A stretch of 64,000 nt of DNA from Larus michahellis (taxonomy: Eukaryota > Chordata > Aves > Charadriiformes > Laridae). Numbering within the stretch: position 1 is the first letter of the stretch; each line of letters starts with the position of its first letter. The notes below the pieces were generated by a model. The model was not told the origin of the DNA, did not search any database, and worked only from the letters and a program-made list of their open reading frames with translations. Location: NCBI RefSeq assembly GCF_964199755.1, contig NC_133901.1, positions 50,875,324 through 50,939,323 on the forward strand. The letters are read 5' to 3'. A program made the position numbers and the translations under genes. Shown here piece after piece: positions 1 to 12,300 of the stretch.

Positions 1-268
1 CAGCGCGCGCTCGGGCCTTCCCGCACAGCGCGGGGCTCCACAGGCCGCAGTGAGCCCTCGGCATGCGGGGCCTCGTCCGTGTTAAGCCGTGCTTCAGGGC
101 CTGTGGTGTACAGGCCGCCTTGACAGAGCCGCCGCAGGCCCATACTGTCAGCGGCCGCCGGTCGGGAACGGCGTGATGAAACTGCCCGGGCTTCATGATC
201 CTGCTTCCCTCTGGCAGCAGGAGCGGCACCGGTACACCCTTCTGGATCTCCACCGGGAGAACGGACAT
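1..268 (-). CDS. Possible N-terminal coding exon of an unidentified gene (partial)
   Basis: Reading leftwards from an ATG at 268-266 (-3 base G, a fair start context), the frame stays open for 89 codons to the window edge. The first 35 or so codons look coding: third positions are mostly G or C and second positions are mixed, giving a start MSVLPVEIQKGVPVPLLLPE. After about residue 40 the composition becomes arginine- and alanine-rich and less protein-like, so the exon may end earlier. I see no strong donor, only a weak GTATGG near 141. I do not recognise the protein. GC-rich islands are poor in stop codons, so chance is possible. A plus-strand frame at 89-292 overlaps but has poorer codon bias. 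Confidence 0.4.
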   Translation of the reverse strand, partial: MSVLPVEIQKGVPVPLLLPEGSRIMKPGQFHHAVPDRRPLTVWACGGSVKAACTPQALKHGLTRTRPRMPRAHCGLWSPALCGKARARA

Positions 269-330
269 AGCACGGGCGGATATCTCCGTTAGTGTGAGGC
301 CCTGAATGTTAAAGACTTCCGATGTGTGCC
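1..330. promoter_or_regulatory. CpG island at the window edge
   Basis: The first 300 or so bases are GC-rich with many CpG dinucleotides. Composition then drops sharply to AT-rich, CpG-poor DNA from about 330. In birds this pattern marks the promoter and first exon of a gene. The open frame on the minus strand runs off the left edge, so the gene probably extends left and this is its 5' end. I see no TATA box. Both strands are open here, so the direction is inferred from codon composition. Confidence 0.6.
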
Positions 331-3300
331 ACGAGAGGGCAGAGGAACGCTTAACACCCGAATGAGAGCTGTACTTCCCTCAGCCGACGGAATACACTCT
401 CCCAAAGCACAGTCAGAACACAAACAGTTTAGCTTCTAAATAACACAAGCTGTCAAAATAACTTTGGGCTTATCCCATCGCCTCAGATCCATAAAAAAAC
501 TGCCGTGCTAGTTAATTTCTTCCACCTGACTGTCAAATGGATCACTATTTCAAACTTGCTCCGCACAGGTGGGGATCAGAGCTCCTAGTTCTAAAAAGAG
601 ACCTGGAAAAGGAGAGGAGGGAGGATAGAAGCAGCAGAAGAACAGACAAGTCCGGTAATAACTGAGGTGGATGGCATGCTTCTCATTCCCAAAGCCTTAG
701 AGGCTGATTCTGGATGTTGTGATGTAGTTTATGGAAAAGTGATTCTGTTTTGCAAGGCATAGTTTGGAGACTAACTCGAGATGATTCTGCATCGATGTGA
801 GGGAACATTAGCAGAGAGGAATGTTATTAACCCCTAATAAAGTTGGTTTATTGGCATCGTGGCATTGGCATTGTGGCAATTGAATGCAGCCTTTTTCAAG
901 CTTCTGATTCACTTGCAACTATTCTCAAGACATCCCAGCGGGTAAACAAAGAAAACCTTTATTTTCTAAGGCACCTTTCATTCTGTGAGACCTTGAAGCG
1001 CTTTCCAAACTATATCATTAGAGTGGAATGATCACCTAAATGACAACCGAAATGCATCCAAGCTGGACTATGGTGGTGGCTTAAGTGGCTCCCAACACCA
1101 GTTGCAGGCAGGAAGTGTGGATGAAGGTGTAACTAGAACTTCAGGAGCACTTGGAAAAATGAAATTGCAAAGATTTTGGCTGGGATATAAATGTTAACAC
1201 CTCTGCTTTTAAAAAAAACACGATAAGATCTGTCCTGCCCAGAAATTTTAAGGAGCACAATTCATATCTCTTATCCAAAGAAAATAAGCCTCTCACTAAA
1301 ATACGTATTAGACTACACATGTTCCATCTCACTCCTGTATCCACACACCCTATTTTGTAATAACATTAAAACCATTTTTAGAATTGTGAGACAGTGAGAC
1401 ATACGCCACCTTACCTCAGAGTCACCTTAAATCAGACAGTTGTGTTTCAGCCCTTTCCTGCTCTGCCCAGCACCGTGTCTGTAAGCTGTTTGAGGCGGGA
1501 AGGGATTTGCTGTTGCGTGGTGGGGCTGTGGCTCCCTGCAGATGGCTGAGCATCACGGTTGCCATTTATTTTTCCAGGGAGAGACTGTGCTGTCGTGTAG
1601 GAACCCTCACCCTCCCTTCCACCACCACCGTCCCTGGCTGCATCCACTCCTGGCCCAGGACCCCCTGCTCTGCCCTGCATCAGGAGAGCGGCTCTGTTAG
1701 CTTCTAGGGGAGTATTTGCCTTTATGTGCGGGGTGTTTCTGTTTTCAACTAGTCCTAATTTTCCCTGTTCATTGGTAAAAGTCACCAGAAATAAATGACA
1801 GGATGGTAATTAATTAGCCATCTTTTTGGTGACATTCAGCTATCCAATACCCACAAAACTTGATGCAGTGGAAGACTTTGTAAAACATGCCTTTTAAAAA
1901 AACTATTCCAGGTAAATGTTACCGGATCAGTCAGTTGGGTTGGACACATACCACGGTCTGTTTTTAACATCCCACAGACAGACAGACACTTAGAAGGGGA
2001 GTGTGCAAAAGATTCATGTCCAGTCTTGCAGACAAGGGCACTTACCCTGGCTTAGCACACGTGAGTAAGGTGATGCCGACAAACATCCTCCTCCAGATCC
2101 AGCTGTTCCTGTGGAATGAGTAAGTGCTGCTCGTCACTTCTCATCTCCATCTGCTCTTGAGATTCAGACTTCAGTATTTGACATTAATGGTCTGTGGTAA
2201 TGAGGGGAATAAGGCAGTGTTTTTGTAAATTGTTCATGGCGTAGATTCTTAGGGGATGGGAATAGGGCTGTTTCCACCAGCAAAGGATGTTAAACAGGCA
2301 GAGCTGGTAACACCTTCCTTAAGTGTAGCAGGATCCAGAGAATGATGTGTCTCCATGGAATAAATCTCCACTCCCTGCCTAGCCCAGGCAAAGAGATTGT
2401 TTCTTACATGTAACTTCTATCTAGAAGAAATTTCTTTTGCCCCAGTAGTAGGTGACTTGTTACTGCAGTGCAGAAAATCAGTGCAGAAAATCACTGGTCC
2501 ATCACCTTTTGTTTCAGAAGATGGATGTCCCTCATAGCACACCTGGACACCTATACAGTATAATGCAAGGTGTGGAGAAAGATGAACCTAGTGGCACAGA
2601 GGGGGCTGGGGGAAATTACAGTGCAAGAGAGCAGATAAGAGTTAGAAAAGTGCAGTTTATAAACAAAGACGGTTCTGTTCTCTCAGGTTGGCCAAGTGGC
2701 TGCTGCTGAGTCGCAGTAACCCTGGGTTGTCACCTTTGAGATTTACTTGTCACTCTGGTATGCAATACAAGCATGCGTATCGTTTCATCATGCTCCCTGC
2801 CTGCACGGGTTGCCTAACTAATGTACTACAAACTCTAAAAGTAGTTCCTCGTACTAATTGCTTTGTCTGCTGAATGACCAAAGAGGAAGCTGAGGCTTTG
2901 AAATAAGATGGTTTTCTCTAGATGAGAAAAGCGACACACAGATTCAGGCTATTTTGCCCTTGTTCACAATATACGTACAAGGCTTTTCCATTCCTAAGCA
3001 AATGAGAAAGCCTCCAAAGCACTATGGCAGATAGCACTGGCATCCCTAAAGTTTGCTCACTGATCTTCAAACTTCAATTTAGGTTTTTTCTTTTTTTCCT
3101 TTTTTTTTTCCTTTTTTTTTTTTTCTTAAGAACCAACGACTGTTAAAACACAGCAGTAGCAGCCATGGACACCCAGGTTACTCTTCCTGGTAGTAGCAAC
3201 CCGTATCAGGATCCTCTCCTCCATCCACAAGCACAATCTTCAGGTGGTCAGAAATTTCAGAGATGATCGAGAGCAGTGGATTGGCAAGTTAAACTAAATC

Positions 3301-6300
3301 TCCTGTTATTTAAGAGTTAAACATCCAGCTGGGAGATGTGTAGGAAAAAAGCACTGGAATCAATCTGGGGTCTCAGCAGGTAACAAGCATGCTATATATA
3401 CAATAACACTAGATGGCTGCACAGTCTCCAAGAAACTGCTGTTGCCTTCAAGTTTAATTACGTAGCTTGTGGGCCTGAAATAAAGAAGGTAAGATGCGTT
3501 GATCAGAGAAGTAGGAGCGTGTTTGTGTGCCAGCCCCTCTGTGTTTGTAAGCACTCAAGTTCTCTGAGCTGTCAGTCAGAGCTGCCAGGGTACTAGGAAT
3601 GGCATTTGCTGATGGCTGGACTGAAACCCCACCAAATAATGAAAATATCATGCTGTGGGGATGCAGCCTTCCTCCAAATTTGCTGTGTCTCCATCAGCAG
3701 GAGCTGAACCGCATGTGAAGCAGCTCCTGAGACACCCGTTTCCAACTTGGCCTTTCAAGTAACCTGAAATCCCGGTAAGTGCCAAGAAAAGGGTGGGGTG
3801 TGCAGAGGGAGGCAGAAACCTCTATGGCCATCCAGCTTTAATCAGCCATATTTGTTTGTTTACAAAGACATCTAAATAACACCACCCACCATTCTGTACA
3901 TCAACATCCCAAGGTTTTTCAGCTTACAGCTCTCAGTTTTCTCGCTCTTGCTGCAGCACGCAGCCCAGACAAGACAGAGCAGGATTAGGGTTGTCAGGGA
4001 AAAGGACTGATAGCGTGATATTACGCTTCAGCAGGTAAGCAGTTCTCTTGGGGCCAGGATCCTTCCTTAAAAAGCTGCTGCAAAAGTGACCAAAAAATCC
4101 CCACATTGGTCTGACAGTTACAGTGAGCTCTTAGCCTGGCGTTTCAATACACAGCTTTTATTCATGCATTGCTTAAAAGATTGCTTGTGTTTTTTCACTA
4201 TGATTAGGTCTGGATATTACAGCACTTCCGCTTGTAACTGAGAATATGACATCTGCTAAGAAATGACAGTTTTATCCAGCTCATCACCTGGTCCAAATCT
4301 TTCAAGCATTTAAGTTCTGTCAGCAATGTGTTTCCTGGCTTACATTTGGGTAACTGTAACAAAATTCTCTCCTAGTTTCTCTGCCCGTAACCATTTGGCT
4401 CTTTGCAATGATTTGTGGCTGTGCATTTACACAGGCACCAACTTCATGCACGATGAAAAATGGCACTCATCCTGATAACCTTCTGCTCCAAAACTACGGG
4501 CTGTTCTCACTGGACGTGAATACATACTGGGATCAGAGCTTATGCCTTAATTTCCAGGCACCCTATGCGGGCAGGGTGGCTCCAAACCCTGGAAGGCATC
4601 CAGCCCCCTTGGACAAAGCTCCCAGTCCCTAAACCACCTCTTTGCTTGTGGCTGCAAGAAATGAAAATGTTATGTGTGAGGCAGAGAGGGAGAGCACAGA
4701 AATCCTGCTGTGCTGCTGCTTGCTACCTGCTCAGCACTCTTGCCAATCTGCCAGTGAAGCCTGGGGGTCACAGCATGACTGACAGCGGCCTGTGACCCAC
4801 TGGACACTGGAAGCTCACAGACTGTTTCTAAGGGATCTGGAAAAGCGGATCATTGGGTGCAGCTTTGCACAGCAACCTACAGATGTGCAGGCTCAGAGAG
4901 AGCCCTCACCTGCATTTGAACATGCCAACTCCCTGCTTCTCCTCACAGTCAGAGTCAACTCCAACCAGGAAAGATTACATTTTTGAGTGTCACATGAGAC
5001 AATAACCTCTAAGTCACGCTAAAGGAAAACTCTTGTGAAATTTTTGCTGGAAGGCAAAGGGGTAACACAAACATCGTGAGCTCAATGTGCCAAACATGCA
5101 TGTTGAGATCTCACTACAGGTTGAGAACACAGAGCAGGGAGACACATATGTACAGGCAAATCCCAGCATTGATGACACGTGAGAGTGGTCCAAGCACCAT
5201 GATGTTCACGAAACTCTGTCCATAAATCAGGTCCTTCTTTTGTGGCTTTTGATGACTGTGATTCAGGCACATTGCATGACAGCTGGTTTGCATGAGATGA
5301 CCAGTCTTGTCTTTTTGTAACTCCTTCAGAACTGGGCTAGCTACAAGCTTTATCACCAGGTAAATGTTCTTTACCCATTTAATTGTCGTTACAAATATAA
5401 GGAAATGCTGCGTCATTGGCAAGACCGTGGTTTAAGCCCAGCAGTAAGGAGGGCCAGATTCTCATTCACATTGCCTTCTTGAAGGCCTCTTGAGTGACAG
5501 CCATTGCGGAAAGGGACCTGTCAGTGCCATTAAGAACCTTGTCCCAGGGCTTAGTCAGCACCTTCTTTACTAAACTTAGATTGTCTTCAGGGGAATCTAC
5601 TTCGGACATAGTTTGCCTGCGATTGTACTTACTAATGTGATTTATTTATATTTTGTAATATAGGACCCAAAATTCACTTAGTTCACAGCGTGCAGACAGT
5701 AAAGGGAAGTTATGTCTTATTTAAAGTCCCATGCCTTCTGATTCCTCCATACTCAATTTTTTGGTGACTCAGAAGGGATTTTCACCCTACAAGAGCATAT
5801 TGATCTCCAGCAACAGGCATCAAGATACACAGACCCAGATTCTCCGGCCTGGTAAGTGCAGTGTGTGCCAGAGCTGTGGGATCAGACAGCCACAAATGGC
5901 TGCCTGAAACCTGGCTGGGGTGGAAAGCCCAGCCCATAACACATGCTTTTAGTATATCTGTTGAGAAGTGAAACTCCCTTCCCTCACACCCACCACAGCA
6001 CAAAGGTATTTTGAATCCTACAAAAGGCATGCCAAAAATCAAATTTCTTTCCAGCAATGACGAGAATGAGGAATGTGCGTAGCTGGTCTGTTGGGCTCAA
6101 AGGGGGAGATGATTAATCACCCGCGAGGGAGGATGACTGTAGATGGCAAGTCAGCATCTCTGAGTATTTTGGTTTTCCTCCCCTCATGCTTTTCTCCTTT
6201 TAAAATGAATTTTAAGAGATTGTTTACAGTAGAGTCCCCTCTGCATGCTTTGGCATCTTGTCTGAAGTCAGCAAGTCCCATCCTTTCTGCCAGCGTTCAG

Positions 6301-9300
6301 AAAATACTGGTCTAGAAGACAGAGCCTTCCTTGAAGAAAAACCAAGGTGCACGGTGGTTCAGGAGTAGCTGTAGGTGAGGCCTTGGAGAGGGGCTGAGAT
6401 GGCCAGCAAAACGTCCAGGGGTAACTGGAGGGAATCCCAGCCTCAATGAACCCACTGAGTATTTTGCCATGTCAGCGCATATCCTCGCCAAATTTCTGTT
6501 AAAATTCCCAGGATTTCACCTGAGATTTTCTGTACCTCTAGAGTCTGCTGTTCATGAAAGCTTCTGCTGTGATCCAGTCACAATGCACAGCCCAAGAATG
6601 AATGACTCAACATAAGGGATGAGCAGAAGACAAGCCATGATAAGTGGTAGCCTAGTGGTGCTATTGTTTTTTAACCCCCAAGTCACAGAAAGCGTTACGG
6701 TACAGACTACATGTGCAAACAACACAGGATAAGCTACAGGTCCTGTGCTGGTGGAAATACTGCACTTCGATTTCAATGTAAAACCGGAGTTTTCATGCAA
6801 CTACAGCCGTTAAGGGTCACGTAATTTTCACTGAATAATAGAGATGTTAATATCTGCACCCAGACGAAATTCTCTGTCCGATCACTTTCTGCCCTGTGGT
6901 TTCAGCTGCATACACTCTTCTCCATTTTGTCTCAAACTCTTGACTGGCAGTGAGGTGTTTCCTTTAACGCTGTTACATTGAGACCAAGGCCTACCTCATT
7001 TATAAAGTATTCCAGATTCACAAGGAATGGGAAGTGCTATAAAGGTGTGAAAGTCCAGCCTTTCTCTCTTTCTTTTAGGAAAGAGAAGAGGCCAAACTCA
7101 CCAAGCTTCTCTCACAAGATTTTATGCTGCAGTCTTGATCCTGAAAAGGCAGAAATACTAACAAAGCCAGTGGTTTTCATCCAAAGGAAGGTTTTTAGGT
7201 GGTTTTTGATAAAAAGTGCATCTACAGCTGCCTCTCTGGTACGAACCTGCTCTTGAACTTAGTGCTGGGTACATAAGCAGACCTCCCACTTGGACTGATA
7301 GGTGCATCTAATTAATACAGATCTCACAGAAGGGGGTGGTGCTAGGGAAGAGATGGTCCACTATAAATCAAAGCGAGCTCACCCTCTGTGGGGCAAGCCT
7401 GTGGCATCCTAGGGTGCTGTGCAATGTGACACAGGTACTGCAGGACTAGAACTGACCTTTCTCTTTTCAAGAAACACTAAACATTGGCCCTAGGACCTAA
7501 GCAGGAATCACCAGGAACTTTGAACAACTGGGATGCTACCGTGCAAGTCCTACAAGTGCAGCTCATCGGTCATTACAGCGCTCTGCTCACGTGGAAACAG
7601 CCCAGGATTGGTAAATCTGGCTTACAGCAAAAAGCCAAAGAAATCTGAGCATTGTGGACTGACATAATTAGGTGCCAGACAGGAGGGCTCAGGACATATT
7701 GTACAGACCATTTGTAAAGACACGTTCCTGGCATTCTGAGTCCATAAATAATGTTTGCGAAAAGGTATTAGGTGCCTTCCCCAAGGGCTGCCAGAAAAAA
7801 GAAATAAGCAGACCAGAAGGAGCTTAGGCACATTCCAGTTTGGGGAGGAGAAAGAGGCTGCAAAGACATCTCTAGCAGACTTATTGCGGTACCTTTATGA
7901 TATGTTAGCCTTTTCTTACCCAGAGGGCAGGGGTGGGGGAAATATGATTCCTCGCTCTGACAACGGTGGAGATCGAATGCAGTATCTGTACGGACAGCAC
8001 TCTCCTCTCTTGGAGCCGCTCCTGCAAAGGTGTCTTGAGCCAGACTGACAGCAGCCAGAGGGGGTTCTGGCAGCTGCTCATGTCCTAGGGAAGTGGCGCG
8101 TATATGAACCGATCACATCCAACCTGGGAGAAAGTGGGAGGAACGAGGAAAGTGTTTGGATCTGTGCAAACAAATCTTTTCTTGCCCCATTCTTATTTAC
8201 AGGGTTGATCCAGGGCAAAGTGTCACCTCTTCAACCCAAACAAAGCAGCACCGCGCAGGGAGCACTGCAAGTCTGCCGATGTCCTTTCTGTGATCCTGCA
8301 GGGGCCTCGAAGCACTCACAGTTAAAAGAAATGGATCACGATGATAAAAGAGAGTTATCTTTGCTTTATCATCATATGCTCAGTAAACTCCCATGAAAAT
8401 TTAGCAAATTCCTGCTGCTGCTTCCCCAAATGCCTGTGCCTCAGGCCCAAACTCAGTTACCCCTTTAATCCTGTGCAGGAGATCCAAGATCAAAGTTGGT
8501 GGGACTTCGTTTCATCGCAGCTATTCCCAGCACCATCCCTGGAATTCAGACAGCTGCTGGTTTTCATTCCTTAGCCATGGGGTAGACAGATCTGACACTT
8601 CAGTGTTAACCCCTGGGTTTGGCACGAATTATGAACCGGAGTCTGTCTCCTGAAAACTCCCCTGCTCTGTGGAAGATGACTCACCTTCACTATGGTACCC
8701 TGTGAGGATAAATTGTTCCCTGGTGTTTGCTCCTTGGGTACCAACATTTCAGTGGCAAAAGAAGTGACCCCTATGCAATCTGGGATCTTCTGAGATGGAA
8801 GGTGATCTGTTACCGTCCATTATATTGTCCCCAGGAGAGGGGGAAGAGAATTGAAAACATCAAACATTTACTGGAAAAAACAAGACCAGCCCTGTATTTA
8901 ATCAAAACATTTTGTTTTGTTCCATTTGTAATTATTTCCATCCAATGGACAAATATTTTAGCAATGAAAATGACAGTTCCCCTCCATGGGCAAACAAAAT
9001 AAGAAGTCATGTCAGTTCCCGTACAATGCCACAGCGAAGGTGACATATTTTTAATGCTGTGTTGAAATTTTCTTTACTTGTATTCCAGTAATACTGAAGG
9101 CATCAATTTAGGTTTAATGTTCTATTGTGTTCAGTGCTGGAGGGTTTTGTTAGGGCGGTGGTGGGAAAACTGAAGATTTGTGGGGAGAGAAGCTGAAGTG
9201 ACACTTCATTTCCCCTGAAACCCGTGAGAACATGAATATGAACACTGAATATGCCCACAAGACTGCCTGAGGCAGAGGTTCCTAGCAGATGAAGACAAAC

Positions 9301-12300
9301 CTGAGAGCCCAGGGAGTAGCTGCCATTGTCAGCTATGCTGGTACCTCACATGCTTTTATTGGAAACACTAGTTTTCACCTGCTGGTAAACAGGAAAAAAA
9401 GTCCCCATTCCCAACAGGACTTGCTTTTACACTCAAGTGACTGTCACAAAATGGAGGCAATGAATTGCAGGTTTTAGTTTATTGAGACCTCATGCTGGCC
9501 AAAGTCTCTCTCTATGTTTGCTTTAATTATCATGTGTCCCTAAAGAGGGTAACAGTTTATGCAGATTTCCTACAATGCCTGACTTCCCTCCCTTCCCTGT
9601 ACCTACCCTCAGGTACCCGAGGCTTGTATTCCCCACAGAAAAGTGGAAATAACCGTAGAGATTTTTGCTGCAAAACACATTGAGATCTACTGGTGAAACA
9701 CCAGTAGAAACACACTGCCACTTCCATGTGCTGGGATACTTTTTCCCAGATCTCTCAGACAGTCATCAACAATCTTAGTTGCATTTTCCTGCCTATAATA
9801 GGCCAACCATTTTCTCTTTAACACTGGCTGATTTCAGTGCCCAAGTGAAAAGGGAGATGGACATCTCTACTTGCTTTTAAGTGATCTTTCACCCAAGAAC
9901 ACCACGCTGGTTTCTGCAGCGTCTCGGTGTAAATCCTTCTTCCTGGTACTATCTCTGCACCTCGCCCATCCAACTCAACAGGTATATTTTCGTGCCCTCT
10001 AGCAACAGATACTTTGCGGAGGAGTCAGCGTCTGCCAAGTGCGGTTTAATACTAATTAATGCAGGCTCCTTGCCATTTTCTCCTCCAACTCAAAACGACA
10101 GCGCAGCAATCACACGCATCTTTTTCACCGGCACATCATCTGACTGCGAGATCAAAATATCCTACTGAGACCCAGCCACACGGCCCTCTGCTGCAGCACA
10201 AACAGAGTTCAGCTGCCTGCCTCCCAGACAGGTGTGACATTTGGGGACCCACCTGACATTGACTTAAGCACTTGTTACTGTGTTTTGCAGCAGAGAGTGT
10301 GTGTGTGTGATGGTGGGAAAGCAGCATCTGGTTTTGAAGAGGTAGAGGTTGCCCAAGATGTGCCCACTTGATACAGGGAGAATCTGAGAAGCAACGCTGG
10401 AAAGATGAGGAGGCCCATCTGCTGGCCGGCTGGTGGGATGGAGTGAGAAGGGGGATATAATGCTCTCCCTTGCAGGAGGCCGGCGCCCCGATAGCAAGGG
10501 AGGGAAGACAACTCCTTTTTTTCTGGGGGGAAAGCAGGGTGACCACAGCACGCTTGATAGGCCAGATCTTCAAAATACCAGGATGAAATCACAACTTTTA
10601 TCTGAGATATTTAGACCTGCTGGTACCAAACCTCACATTACTCATTGAGAGCTCCACCTCGTCCTCCCTTTGGATACTGCTGACATTGTGAAATCTTTTT
10701 CTCACCACAATTCTTTCCACATAGTATTTTCTGTGCCAGCAGTGAAGTCTGGTCTGCTCCGGGAGGCCAGGAAATCTGCAGAGCACCATCCTTTTAGTGC
10801 TTTCAGCTAAACGTTTGATGGTTTGCAAGAAACTGAGAGTTAAAACTGGTCAATGACCCAAAAAGTCTAGGATCTACACCAAAGAATCCTCTAAAAAAAA
10901 TATCCCAGTCGGGTGCTACCTAGAGCTGTGTCACCTGTCTAGCTTTGTCTGTCTTATATCCTACTGTCTTCCTCCACCCATGGCTTTAAAGATCACCTCT
11001 GTGTCTCCTAGAGCTTTCTCAAAGTGTTTCTGAGCTACCCAATCCAAATTTGTATTAAATCACTCTAAATCTCTATAGGGCTTGGGTTATGTTCATACCT
11101 CAAAACTGCCAGATCATTAGCTCACACGTGTGGGGATAGCGAGTGAGTTGCAGACTCACTTGTACATGTGCATTATGACGGACTTTCTCTAATTATCTTT
11201 TTTTCTGAATTCTAACAGTTGTGAGCCATTGCAGCCATGACTTTATATAGACAGAAAGGTTAAATATAAACATATCAGTCTATTGGCCACCAAGGGAGAC
11301 CGGCATATGAAGAAAGAGGCCAGGGAGGTTCAGAGTTAAGGAATATTTCTATTTCAAGTGGACAAACACGTAACGCTACCTGCAAGGCTTGCTGATAAGA
11401 ATGTGCAGACACCTGGGTTAGTGCTGGAGCCAGAAACGTTACACCAGCTCTGACAGGGAGCGGTGGTGTATGGCTGCGGCTGCTCTGCCTTCAGCATCCA
11501 GCAGCACTGTGGCTACACAGCACAGCTCAGCAGCTTCCCGGGGGCTGTCAGCGTAACCACTTGCAATCCCCTGAGCGTTTTTCTGTGTTGTGGAATCACA
11601 TTGGTCCACCTTTTCAAAAAGCAAGAGCTCTCCATTAAAAAAAAATCTCTAAGGTATGATCCTACAGACCTGTACTGTCTTCACAGGAACATCCATAGCA
11701 ACTTAAGGATTTCCACTGGCTTTCATCTTTGCCTAGGACAAGTCATCTACAAACACAAGGACAATGACAACAAACACTTGCTATTTCTGAGGTTGCTGGT
11801 GGCCAGGATGAGTGGCTGCTGGCAGCATGCTGTCCCCTGTGCTTGCCATTGAGGACGGCTGAAGGGACACTAGTCAGGGTATCTGCTATCTGTAAGAGGA
11901 ACGGGGACACCCCTCAGTACCGCAGTTCCCTGGTGCTTCAGCTGAGGGACGCAAACCTGCCTCCAGTATGGGGAAACTGGGAGACAGTGGAAACAGGCAC
12001 TCCTGACCTGCCCACTCCCCCTCCTTTACCCTGCTCGTTCCTTACCCTTCCCTCTCCAAATCCTCCCCCGGCCTTATCACATTCCCTCCATTCCTCTCAT
12101 CGCCCTCAGAACTTGTCTCTGAAACACTGAGCCCGCGCTGCTGCATCCCACCGGCTTCCAGATCCCCTTGCTCAGACCTGTGGCATGGGGTTCCTGGCTG
12201 CTGCAATGACAGGGGTGGGGAACCCCTGGCCTCCCACACGTTGTCTTCTCCCACAGCTCTGAAAAACATATATACAGTCTCTATCCACCTCTGCTACGCC

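Noticed and set aside
10296-10309. Short GT dinucleotide repeat
   Set aside because: Seven units is ordinary microsatellite noise, with no structural or regulatory context.
10136-10592. Three overlapping minus-strand frames of 95-145 codons
   Set aside because: Three phases are open over the same bases with no codon bias favouring any, which is typical of a chance stop-poor stretch.
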